A stretch of DNA of 10,861 bases from Bacteroidota bacterium. Its GTDB lineage: Bacteria; Bacteroidota; Bacteroidia; Bacteroidales; WCHB1-69. Under the pieces are notes generated by a model. The model ran no database searches. It was not told where the DNA came from and was given only the letters and a program-made list of their open reading frames with translations. Both the position numbers and the translations under genes were made by a program. Shown here piece by piece: positions 1 through 7,068 of this stretch. The stretch is from positions 1 to 10,861 of the forward strand of contig JAEWUL010000066.1 of NCBI GenBank assembly GCA_023459435.1, given 5' to 3'. Position 1 is the stretch's first letter. Every line of letters starts with the position of its first letter.

Positions 1-537
1 GAGTATTTCAATCCAGGTGGTACCCTTATTTCTGATATCGTTTTCGAATATACCAATGAAAAAGTTTCAAAAATGGCCGTTACAACATATGTTCTTTCAA
101 AACATTTTAATACAATGTTAGAGAGAACTGTTATTGGGAAACTATTACCCGCTCAAGAAACAAAAGTTTTATTAGAAGAGATTCAAAAAAATCAGGCTAA
201 CAATCCAAAATCTACTACAAATGTTGTGTTTGTGTATGATGGTGATAATATTACTTCATTAACAGTTGGAACTTACATTACGACATTTGCTAACTATGAC
301 ACCTATAAAAACCCATTGTATAACTATTTCCCATTCAGCAACTTTAACGAAGAAACCAATCCAATGGTATTCCAAAAAAATAACCCAGGATCTATGACAA
401 CCTCATTCAGTGGGGTTGATATTGTTACAAACTATACTTATACTTATGATGGAGATTATCCTACCAATATCAATACAACAACTTCTTACTTAGGTTCAGA
501 GATTACAACACAAACAAGACTTGTTTATTTGGACTAG
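1..537 (+). CDS. Partial hypothetical surface/lipoprotein-like protein (C-terminal 178 residues)
   Basis: The reading frame is open from the first base of the window to the TAG at 535-537, so the true start lies upstream. The ATG at 73 is probably internal, because the codons before it (EYFNPGGTLISDIVFEYTNE) read as the same kind of protein. The visible part is rich in Tyr, Thr and Asn, with recurring phrases such as VFEYTNEKV, VFVYDGDNI, ANYDTYKNPLYN, FQKNNPGS and YTYDGDYPTN. Such phrases (YxYDgdg..., tYDxKxNPl, NNP, DgYP) are typical of beta-strand-repeat Bacteroidota lipoproteins, often annotated as hypothetical or near DUF4595. Any signal peptide or lipobox would lie outside the window. 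The function is unknown and the cell-surface location is inferred from composition only. The gene is followed by its own strong terminator, so it is transcribed separately from the peptidase gene downstream. Confidence 0.75.
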   Translation, partial: EYFNPGGTLISDIVFEYTNEKVSKMAVTTYVLSKHFNTMLERTVIGKLLPAQETKVLLEEIQKNQANNPKSTTNVVFVYDGDNITSLTVGTYITTFANYDTYKNPLYNYFPFSNFNEETNPMVFQKNNPGSMTTSFSGVDIVTNYTYTYDGDYPTNINTTTSYLGSEITTQTRLVYLD

Positions 538-560
538 TTCTAAAAACAGATCATTGAACA

Positions 561-592
561 AAAGGGTGCTCCGTTATGGAGCACCCTTTTTT
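561..592 (+). terminator. Intrinsic terminator after the partial lipoprotein-like gene
   Basis: A perfect 12-bp stem, AAAGGGTGCTCC (561-572) with GGAGCACCCTTT (578-589), closes a 5-base loop GTTAT and runs into a T tract ending at 592. It begins 23 bases after the stop codon at 537, as expected for a rho-independent terminator. Because the stem is flanked by A on the left and T on the right, it could also stop transcription from the opposite strand. Confidence 0.93.
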
Positions 593-647
593 ATTCGTTT
601 TTTTTAATATACTTCTGATATAAAAGAGATGACATCACTTTTTTTCG

Positions 648-655
648 TATATTTG
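648..655 (+). promoter_or_regulatory. Candidate Bacteroidota -7 box (TATATTTG) for the C25 peptidase gene
   Basis: TATATTTG fits the Bacteroidota primary-sigma -7 consensus TAnnTTTG exactly. It lies 52 bases before the ATG at 708 and just after the terminator of the previous gene, so it would give a leader of roughly 45 bases. No clear TTTG -33 element is visible at the usual distance (the stretch there is AAAGAGATGACATC), so the call rests on the -7 box and its location. Confidence 0.45.
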
Positions 656-707
656 CGGGTTATTCTTATGGATACATCTATGTTGTAATATATTAAAAAT
701 CAGCAAA

Positions 708-3700
708 ATGAATAAATTTCAAAAACTTTTAGTGCTTGTAGCTGTTTTAATTCTGGCTAATGGAACTATAATAGCACAAAAGAATGTAACCTTACTTGAA
801 AATAGTGCAGATCAAATTAGAATCTCATTCGCAACATCAAGTATATCAACAGTTAATGTGAAAACCGATCAGGGTCTCTTTTCCAGAATATTGATGGATG
901 AATACCAGCACTCCAGTAATGTGGGGTGTCCGGAACTTCCCGAGATGCACCAATTGATAGAGGTTCCCATCTCTGAACAAATCCATATTCAGGTGATTCC
1001 AGGAGTTTATGATGAGTATGATGCCGCATCACTTGGTATAGAACATCCACTATTTCCGGCTCAACCTTCCTATTCTAAATCGGAAACCGGACCAATTTCG
1101 TTGGTTAAAAATAATGATGTTTATGCTACCAATCAATTTTATGGGATGGAGTCATTGGCTTCAATGGAACAAATTGGAATGATGAGAAATGTGAACTTAG
1201 CAAGAGTTGTTGTATCTCCGGTTTTATACAATCCTGTTACCAATACATACAGAATCTATAAAACCATGGAAGTGATCGTTTCTTTTGTGAATCCGAACCA
1301 TGCTGAAACAAACCGTATCAAAACACTACATTCTAGTCCGCTATTTAAAGTGGCAGAATCGATGATCCTAAACCCTACGTCCATGGGGATTAATGCAGAA
1401 TTGAATTATACACCCATTAAAATGGTGATTATTGCAGATCCAATGTTTGCTGAACAACTCACTCCCTTTGTGAACTGGAAAAAAAGAAAAGGTTTTATCG
1501 TTGATTTGGCGTTAACCAACAATGCAGCAGTAGGGACTACTACTACCAGCATTAAAAATTACATCAAGGCACATTATACCAATGCAACCCCAACCAATCC
1601 TGCACCTACCTTTGTGTTATTTGTGGGGGATGTGGCTCAGGTTCCCGCTTTTAACGGAACTTCCGGTTCTCATGTTACCGATTTGTATTATGCCACTTTT
1701 ACTACTGGTGACAATCTTCCTGATTGTTATTATGGCCGTTTTTCTGCTACAAACACCTCTCAACTGGCTAATCAGCTCGAAAAATCACTGATGTATGAAC
1801 AATATACAATGCCCGATCCTACCTATCTGGATGCTGCTGTGCTTATTGCCGGGACAGATGCTTCTTTCGGACCGACACATGCGAATGGACAGATCAGTTA
1901 TCTAGCAAATAGCTATATCAATACAGCTTACGGATATTCGACAGTATATACCCACATGTATCCCGCTTCTTCACAAGCTGCACTTATCAGACAAGAGATT
2001 GGTGCCGGTGTGGGATATGCAAACTATACCGCCCATTGTGGTTCTTCCGGATGGTCAGATCCTGTTTTTGAAACCAATCACGTCCCTGCTATGGCCAATG
2101 AAAACAAGTATGGAATGATGATCGGAAACTGTTGCCAGTCGGGTAAGTTTGAAGAATCTGAGTGTTTTGCCGAAGCAGTAATGCGTGCCAGCAAAAAAGG
2201 AGCCGTGGCATATATTGGTGCATCCAATAACTCATACTGGAACGAAGATTATTATTGGGCTGTTGGTTTGCGTAGTACGATCAATGCTTCCCCTACCTAT
2301 CAGGCTGCTAACTTAGGTGCTTATGACAGACTTTTCCATACTCATAATGAATCACAAGACAAATGGATGGTAACCAATCAGGCGATTTGTCAAGCTGGAA
2401 ACCTAGCTGTTGAAACCTCTTCTTCAACATTAAAACTATACTATTGGGAGATCTATCATCTCTTTGGAGATCCTTCCATGATGACTTATCTTACACAAGC
2501 AGAAACAATGACAGTATCTTCCCCTCAGGCTTTAATGGTGGGAGCTAATTCTATGACCGTAAACTGTGCCCCTTATGCGTATGTATCTTTCAATAAAAAT
2601 GGCGTACTTTTGGGTGCTGCTTTTGCTGATGGAACAGGCGTTGCACAGCTTACCTTTGATCCAATTACAGAACCAGGTGAATATGAATTGGCAGCATGGG
2701 CTCAAAACTATAAACAACATTTTTCTACAATCAATGTGATTGTTCCAAGCGGAAGTTATGTAGTTGCCTCTTCAGCTGTTGTAACACCAGGGAACATCCC
2801 TTATTTTAATGCTACTGTGGGTTTAGATGTGACATTCTCCAATCTGGGGGTTGCCAATGCAACCAATGTATATGCTACCATTTCTACAAACTCCCCATAT
2901 TTAACCCTTTTGACTGACTCCATTTATGTGGGTAATATTACTCAGGGATCAAACCAATCTATTCCCGGAGCATTTAGTTTGCAGGTAGCTCATCAGTTTC
3001 CAAACAATACACCAGCACAAGTTGTTGTTTTGATCTATTCGGATAACAATACCAGTCAAAAAGTGGTGCCTTTAACCCTGCTGGCTCCTGAATTGATATT
3101 CGAAAACGCTTCAATTTCAGATCTTTCCGGTAATAATAATGGAGTTGTTGAACCTGGTGAAACCATTACGATTACCATTTCAAATAAAAATATTGGACAA
3201 GGAACATTGTATCAACTCACATCTAGACTAAATTCATTTTTCTCAGGTGCAGAGATCGGAAATGGTTTGCTATTTCAGGAGTCTATATCATCAGGGGAAA
3301 CCGTAACCAGCACCTATACCATCCAGATTGATTCAACTGTTGCTGATGGAACGATCATCCCATTGTACCACTCTTTCTACAGAGGGTCTTATTTGGTGAA
3401 TCAAACCGTTTATGTGACTGTTGGAAGTACAATGGAAGACTTTGAATCAGGTGATTTTACCATGTACCCTTGGGTTAACTCTTCTAATGCATGGACTATT
3501 GTAAACTCAAATGTTTATGCAGGTACATACTCTGCCAAATCAAAGACAAATCTTGCTAATAACAGTTCCTCAACCCTACAAATCACGTTGAATGCTTTAT
3601 CGGATGGAAACATCTCGTATTATAGAAAAGTTTCCTCAGAATATAATTATGACTTTTTTAAATTTTATATTGACGGACAAGAGAAGGAATCTCTATCAGG

Positions 3701-4472
3701 AACATCTGGTTCATGGGGAGTAGCTTCATTTCCTGTAACAGCCGGAACACATACCTATAAGTTTGAATATAAAAAAGATGTTTCTCAGGCAACCGGATCT
3801 GATTGTGCCTGGATAGACAATATCGTATTTCCACCTTTTGGAACCGCTGCAGCTGATGATATTGCCAGATTGGTAGTGGATAGTCATGAGTTTACTGTAA
3901 ACGGAACTGTTGTAGATGTGATCCCATTTGAGACTCCTGCAATGGTAACTTTCCATGTGAGAAATCCAAGTGCGATAACAGCCCAAAATATTGAAGCTAA
4001 CCTAAGCACAGACCACTCTTCCATAGCCATCAACAACGGAACACAAACATTACCATCCATTATGTTGCAAAACGATATTCAAACCGTAACATTCCCAATT
4101 CAATCTACTCAAATCAGAGATCAACATTCGAATAATGTGGATTTCACAATGGTCCTTAGTTATCAAGGTGTTGTGGTTGATTATCCACTATCTGCACGTT
4201 TTGAAGGGATCCCATCCGGTATTTGTGAAGTTTATGAATTGAATTGTATGATATTCCCAATTCCTGCAACTACATCTCTAACTGTTGAATCTGATCAGGA
4301 GATTGATCATATTTTCATATACGATCTAAATGGAAAACAGATTAACTTTTTGAGTTCCGTTGGGTCAAATAAAAGTATGGTTTCTGTATCCGGACTGGCA
4401 ACTGGAGTTTATTTCATCAAAGTTGTCGGAAAAGATCAAAAGATTGCTATAAAAAAATTCATCAAAAAATAA
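708..4472 (+). CDS. Secreted gingipain-type C25 cysteine peptidase with T9SS sorting domain
   Basis: This 1254-residue extracellular protease should cross the inner membrane by Sec and the outer membrane by the type IX system. Residues 1-24 are a signal peptide (MNKFQKLLVLVAVLILANG...AQ). Residues about 25-215 resemble the C25 propeptide, which normally keeps the zymogen inactive. The catalytic domain spans about 234-595: it has FVLFVGDVAQVP, the His motif NYTAHCGSSGW (His443) and the nucleophile motif GNCCQSG followed by ECFAEAVMRA (Cys476 by alignment to gingipain ACVNG). An Ig-like domain (about 598-680) follows, then two CARDB-like beta domains (about 687-907, with an acidic GNNNGVVEPGE loop). 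Next are a cleaved-adhesin/MAM-like jelly roll (909-1042), another beta region (about 1043-1175), and a type A T9SS sorting domain (1181-1254, FPIPAT...IYDLNGK...GLATGVYFIKV). Domain order recalls Porphyromonas RgpA/Kgp. PorU, also a C25 protein, is a less likely alternative given the adhesin domain and the lack of porV nearby. Substrate specificity cannot be read from sequence. The start is the first ATG before a good signal peptide. Confidence 0.93.
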   Translation: MNKFQKLLVLVAVLILANGTIIAQKNVTLLENSADQIRISFATSSISTVNVKTDQGLFSRILMDEYQHSSNVGCPELPEMHQLIEVPISEQIHIQVIPGVYDEYDAASLGIEHPLFPAQPSYSKSETGPISLVKNNDVYATNQFYGMESLASMEQIGMMRNVNLARVVVSPVLYNPVTNTYRIYKTMEVIVSFVNPNHAETNRIKTLHSSPLFKVAESMILNPTSMGINAELNYTPIKMVIIADPMFAEQLTPFVNWKKRKGFIVDLALTNNAAVGTTTTSIKNYIKAHYTNATPTNPAPTFVLFVGDVAQVPAFNGTSGSHVTDLYYATFTTGDNLPDCYYGRFSATNTSQLANQLEKSLMYEQYTMPDPTYLDAAVLIAGTDASFGPTHANGQISYLANSYINTAYGYSTVYTHMYPASSQAALIRQEIGAGVGYANYTAHCGSSGWSDPVFETNHVPAMANENKYGMMIGNCCQSGKFEESECFAEAVMRASKKGAVAYIGASNNSYWNEDYYWAVGLRSTINASPTYQAANLGAYDRLFHTHNESQDKWMVTNQAICQAGNLAVETSSSTLKLYYWEIYHLFGDPSMMTYLTQAETMTVSSPQALMVGANSMTVNCAPYAYVSFNKNGVLLGAAFADGTGVAQLTFDPITEPGEYELAAWAQNYKQHFSTINVIVPSGSYVVASSAVVTPGNIPYFNATVGLDVTFSNLGVANATNVYATISTNSPYLTLLTDSIYVGNITQGSNQSIPGAFSLQVAHQFPNNTPAQVVVLIYSDNNTSQKVVPLTLLAPELIFENASISDLSGNNNGVVEPGETITITISNKNIGQGTLYQLTSRLNSFFSGAEIGNGLLFQESISSGETVTSTYTIQIDSTVADGTIIPLYHSFYRGSYLVNQTVYVTVGSTMEDFESGDFTMYPWVNSSNAWTIVNSNVYAGTYSAKSKTNLANNSSSTLQITLNALSDGNISYYRKVSSEYNYDFFKFYIDGQEKESLSGTSGSWGVASFPVTAGTHTYKFEYKKDVSQATGSDCAWIDNIVFPPFGTAAADDIARLVVDSHEFTVNGTVVDVIPFETPAMVTFHVRNPSAITAQNIEANLSTDHSSIAINNGTQTLPSIMLQNDIQTVTFPIQSTQIRDQHSNNVDFTMVLSYQGVVVDYPLSARFEGIPSGICEVYELNCMIFPIPATTSLTVESDQEIDHIFIYDLNGKQINFLSSVGSNKSMVSVSGLATGVYFIKVVGKDQKIAIKKFIKK

Positions 4473-4495
4473 AATTTAGATACCCTGCTTGACCT

Positions 4496-5035
4496 ATGAA
4501 TACTTCTCAGCAATATGATCAGATAGCTCAAAACTGTATTGATCTGTTCTCAAAAAAAGCAATCGACTATGGAACTGCCTGGAGAATTTTAAGAACCTCC
4601 TCCATCACAGATCAGATCTATATTAAAGCACAAAGGATCAGAAGTATTGAAGAGAAAGGAGTTGCTAAAATTGATGAGGGGATCGTTCCTGAATTTATTG
4701 GAATCGTGAACTATTCTGTAATGGCACTTATCCAGTTGGAGATTGGTGTTGCACAATCTATGGAGGAACAATTTACAGTTCAACAAGCAACAGATCTTTA
4801 TAGAAAGCATATTCAAACTGCCAAGGATCTCATGATGGATAAAAATCATGATTATGATGAAGCCTGGCGCAATATGAGAGTCAGCTCCCTAACAGATATT
4901 ATTCTGATGAAACTGATGCGTATCAAGCAGATTGAAAACAATGACGGAAAAACCATTGTTTCAGAAGGCCTAGCTGCCAATTATTCTGATATAATCAACT
5001 ATGCTGTTTTTGCTTTAATCAAAATATTACTTTAA
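4496..5035 (+). CDS. Tandem DUF1599 domain protein
   Basis: This 179-residue, mainly helical, soluble protein consists of two copies of the DUF1599 domain. Copy 1 (residues about 11-82) carries DYGTAWRILRTSSITDQIYIKAQRIRSIE and ends VNYSVMALIQL. Copy 2 (about 104-179) carries DYDEAWRNMRVSSLTDIILMKLMRIKQIE and ends INYAVFALIKI. The shared core is DYxxAWRxxRxSSxTDxIxxKxxRIxxIE. From memory, DUF1599 has been listed among nucleotide-modification-associated domains, mostly from phage contexts, but no biochemical role is known for this chromosomal Bacteroidota form. It starts 23 bases after the peptidase stop and ends 13 bases before the BT_3928-type gene, so the pair is likely co-transcribed. In Bacteroides this gene commonly sits by the same membrane protein, which supports a shared role. 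No signal peptide or membrane segment is present. Confidence 0.9.
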   Translation: MNTSQQYDQIAQNCIDLFSKKAIDYGTAWRILRTSSITDQIYIKAQRIRSIEEKGVAKIDEGIVPEFIGIVNYSVMALIQLEIGVAQSMEEQFTVQQATDLYRKHIQTAKDLMMDKNHDYDEAWRNMRVSSLTDIILMKLMRIKQIENNDGKTIVSEGLAANYSDIINYAVFALIKILL

Positions 5036-5048
5036 AAATAATATTCTT

Positions 5049-6248
5049 ATGATAAACAGAAGAACAAAAGAGCCTATTTGGCTAATGATAATTAGAATAA
5101 CTCTTGCCCTCTTATTTTTATTTTCAGGTTTTACAAAAGCAGTTGATCCTGTTGCCTGGGGAATTAAAATGGATGAATATTTTGTTTCTTTCGGAATGAA
5201 TTTTATGCATCCTTTCTCCTTTTATATAGGATTTATCCCAACTGTTGCTGAACTTGTGCTCGGGTTCATGCTCCTCTTACGCATCCGTGTAAATATCACT
5301 ACGATTGGATATCTGTTGTTTATGACTTTCTTCTTTTTTCTAACCTTATGGTTGGCTATTGCTGAACATTTAGAAGTGAAATATGGATATCAACTCGGAG
5401 TTGTTAAAGATTGTGGATGTTTTGGTCAGGCAATTGAGATGTCTAATCTTGAAACATTCCTTAAGAATGTGGTAATTATGATCCCTACACTTATCATTTT
5501 CTTTAAAAGAAAATCTATTCCTGATATACAATTAACTGTATTAGGACAATGGCTTCTTACAGGAATTGCAGTACTTATTGCATTTGGTTTTGAGATCTAT
5601 TGTGTAATGAACCTTCCTGTTGTGGATTTCACCAACTGGAAAGAGGGGAACAATGTAGCAACATACTTTATTGATAAACCCGCTCAAAAAGAGATTGTGT
5701 TCTTGTATAAAAACAAACTGGATCCAACTCAGATTGTATCTTTGACGGAAGATCAAATGATGTCAATCACCGATCAAAAACCATTGTTTTATGATGAGTA
5801 TGAATATATAGATAGAAAAGATAGTTTGATTTCACCAGCCATTCCTGCCCAAAAAACCGGCTTTAACATGCTGGATTCAACAGGCAGAGATTATGCTTCT
5901 GCATATATCAACACTGAAAAAAGTGCTTTTATTTTGTTTATTCATAACTTGGATGAAGCCAATCTTAAAGGAATAAACCATAAAAACCTACAAGCTTTAA
6001 TTTTAGATTGTAAAGAAAAAAATATAGATTTTGTAGCTGTAACAAATTCCAGTGAACAGGAGATTAAACTTTTTATTGAGAAAAATAAAATCACATATCC
6101 CATTTTCCATAATCCAATTGATCCTGTGAAAGGACCCTTTATGGTAAGAGATGCAGTGAGATCAAACCCAGGTCTTTTATGGATTGAGAAAGGGTTTGTA
6201 GTCAAAAAATGGTCATGGAGAAATTTTCCCGACAAGATCAGTAACTAA
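5049..6248 (+). CDS. BT_3928-type DoxX/MauE-like membrane protein with C-terminal thioredoxin-like domain
   Basis: The 399-residue inner-membrane protein begins with a DoxX/MauE-like helical bundle. Likely transmembrane segments are at about 11-30, 57-77, 84-105, 136-152 and 166-187. The motif FLFSGFTKAVDPVAWGIKMDEY near residue 25 is the DoxX-family signature, and DCGCFG (121-126) is the paired-cysteine motif of the MauE-like branch, which is related to disulfide-handling proteins. After the last helix comes PVVDFTNWKEGNNV (190-203) and a soluble part to 399. Its end (about 290-399, SAFILFIHNLDEA...IDFVAVTNSS...ITYPIFHN...NPGLLWIEKGFVVKKW) reads as a thioredoxin-like fold without a CxxC active site. 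NCBI groups such proteins as the BT_3928 family. Function is unproven. A redox or thiol role in the envelope is inferred from the CGC motif and the fusion. It follows the DUF1599 gene by 13 bases. In Bacteroides, tpiA usually follows; here it does not. Confidence 0.9.
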   Translation: MINRRTKEPIWLMIIRITLALLFLFSGFTKAVDPVAWGIKMDEYFVSFGMNFMHPFSFYIGFIPTVAELVLGFMLLLRIRVNITTIGYLLFMTFFFFLTLWLAIAEHLEVKYGYQLGVVKDCGCFGQAIEMSNLETFLKNVVIMIPTLIIFFKRKSIPDIQLTVLGQWLLTGIAVLIAFGFEIYCVMNLPVVDFTNWKEGNNVATYFIDKPAQKEIVFLYKNKLDPTQIVSLTEDQMMSITDQKPLFYDEYEYIDRKDSLISPAIPAQKTGFNMLDSTGRDYASAYINTEKSAFILFIHNLDEANLKGINHKNLQALILDCKEKNIDFVAVTNSSEQEIKLFIEKNKITYPIFHNPIDPVKGPFMVRDAVRSNPGLLWIEKGFVVKKWSWRNFPDKISN

Positions 6249-6267
6249 TTTAAAATACAAATACTAA

Positions 6268-6281
6268 CTTAAGGTCTTAAG
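6268..6281 (+). repeat. Symmetric element CTTAAG-GT-CTTAAG ahead of the DUF4290 operon
   Basis: Two copies of the palindromic hexamer CTTAAG are separated by GT, giving both an inverted and a direct repeat with a 8-base period. The element ends 2 bases upstream of a TATATTTG -7 box at 6284-6291, within the promoter spacer, where a repressor or activator dimer could act. No regulator is identified, and chance in A/T-rich DNA is possible. Confidence 0.4.
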
Positions 6282-6283
6282 AA

Positions 6284-6291
6284 TATATTTG
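6284..6291 (+). promoter_or_regulatory. Candidate -7 box (TATATTTG) for the DUF4290/ABC transporter operon
   Basis: TATATTTG is identical to the box seen before the C25 gene and matches TAnnTTTG. It lies in the 94-base gap between the BT_3928-type gene and the ATG at 6343, implying a leader of about 45 bases that is very A-rich, as is usual for translation initiation in this phylum. A TTTG -33 element is not visible at the expected distance. Confidence 0.45.
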
Positions 6292-6342
6292 TAAGCATAT
6301 AAAAATTTTTAAAATCAACGAAAAAAGAAAAATCACAATTTG

Positions 6343-7068
6343 ATGGAATATAATACAGAAAGAAACAAGTTGATAATCAAAGAGTACGGCAGAAATGTTC
6401 AGAAAATGATTGAATATGCAATTCAGATTGAAGACAGAGAGTTGAGAAATGAAGCTGCCAAAGGGATCGTAAAAGTAATGGCACAAATCAACCCGGAAGT
6501 GAAAGAGAGTGCTGATTCTGCTACAAAAACTTCTCATGCTGAAGATTATTGGAATAAATTATGGGATCATCTATATATCATCTCAAACTATCAGTTAGAT
6601 ATTGATGCTCCATTCCCAAAACCTGATCCTATTGTTGAATTACCCAAGGTAAAAGGACACCAGTATTATAAAGAGAAAATCTCATTTAAAACGTATGGTC
6701 GCCACATGGAACAAATTGTTAAGGTGGTTTCTGATTATCCATTGGAAACCCGTTTGAAATTTGGTAAATTGCTGGCCAACCACCTGAAAAAACTGTATCT
6801 GCTTCACAATAGAAACTCCGTAAAAGATATTTTAATTATTGAACATCTCAAAATGTTATCCAACGGAAAGATTGAACTTCCTGAAACTACTGTTCTGGAA
6901 CAAACCCGAGATTTAATCAAAATCAATAGTACACCTTATAACAAACCTCAGGTTTTCGATTATTCTAAAAAGAAAAAGAAAAAAAAGAAAAAACCTACAG
7001 GAAGTGGTAATGGAAGTAGTAACAGTAATTATAACAATTATAATAAACCTATACAAAATAGACCATAG
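6343..7068 (+). CDS. DUF4290 domain protein with poly-lysine and Asn/Ser-rich tail
   Basis: The 241-residue protein matches the Bacteroidota-specific DUF4290 family: MEYNTERNKLIIKEYGRNVQ at the start, then KGIVKVMAQINP, a DYWNKLWDHLYIIS segment (68-81) and the conserved P.P.P region at 90-95, followed by YGRHMEQIV (118-126). The start is taken at the ATG at 6343; a TTG one codon earlier is unlikely to be used, since family members begin ME/MxYN. The protein is mostly helical, with no signal peptide or membrane helix, so it is probably cytoplasmic. Residues 209-217 are nine consecutive lysines, followed by a low-complexity GSGNGSSNSNYNNYN tail, which looks like a disordered basic extension that could bind nucleic acid or the membrane surface. 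Function of the family is unknown. The TAG stop shares its G with the GTG start of the ABC ATPase, so translation is likely coupled. Confidence 0.9.
   Translation: MEYNTERNKLIIKEYGRNVQKMIEYAIQIEDRELRNEAAKGIVKVMAQINPEVKESADSATKTSHAEDYWNKLWDHLYIISNYQLDIDAPFPKPDPIVELPKVKGHQYYKEKISFKTYGRHMEQIVKVVSDYPLETRLKFGKLLANHLKKLYLLHNRNSVKDILIIEHLKMLSNGKIELPETTVLEQTRDLIKINSTPYNKPQVFDYSKKKKKKKKKPTGSGNGSSNSNYNNYNKPIQNRP
6981..6987 (+). other. In-frame A-AAA-AAG slippery heptamer in the poly-lysine tract
   Basis: Within the nine-lysine run the bases A AAA AAG are phased exactly as a -1 frameshift heptamer, the type used in bacterial dnaX. A -1 slip would read EKTYRKW and stop at the TAA at 7008-7010, giving a product of about 222 residues that lacks the Gly/Ser/Asn tail. 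No stimulatory hairpin or upstream Shine-Dalgarno-like element is evident, so programmed use is only a possibility. Confidence 0.3.

Noticed and set aside
73..75. ATG at 73 as the true start of the first gene
   Set aside because: The frame stays open to base 1 and the upstream codons have the same beta-strand-rich character, so the gene is truncated by the window edge.
708..4472. C25 gene as PorU, the type IX sortase
   Set aside because: It has a cleaved-adhesin-like domain and CARDB-like repeats typical of secreted proteases, and porV is not adjacent. Not excluded by sequence alone.
6340..6342. TTG at 6340 as the start of the DUF4290 protein
   Set aside because: The ATG one codon downstream gives the family's usual N-terminus, and TTG starts are rare here.
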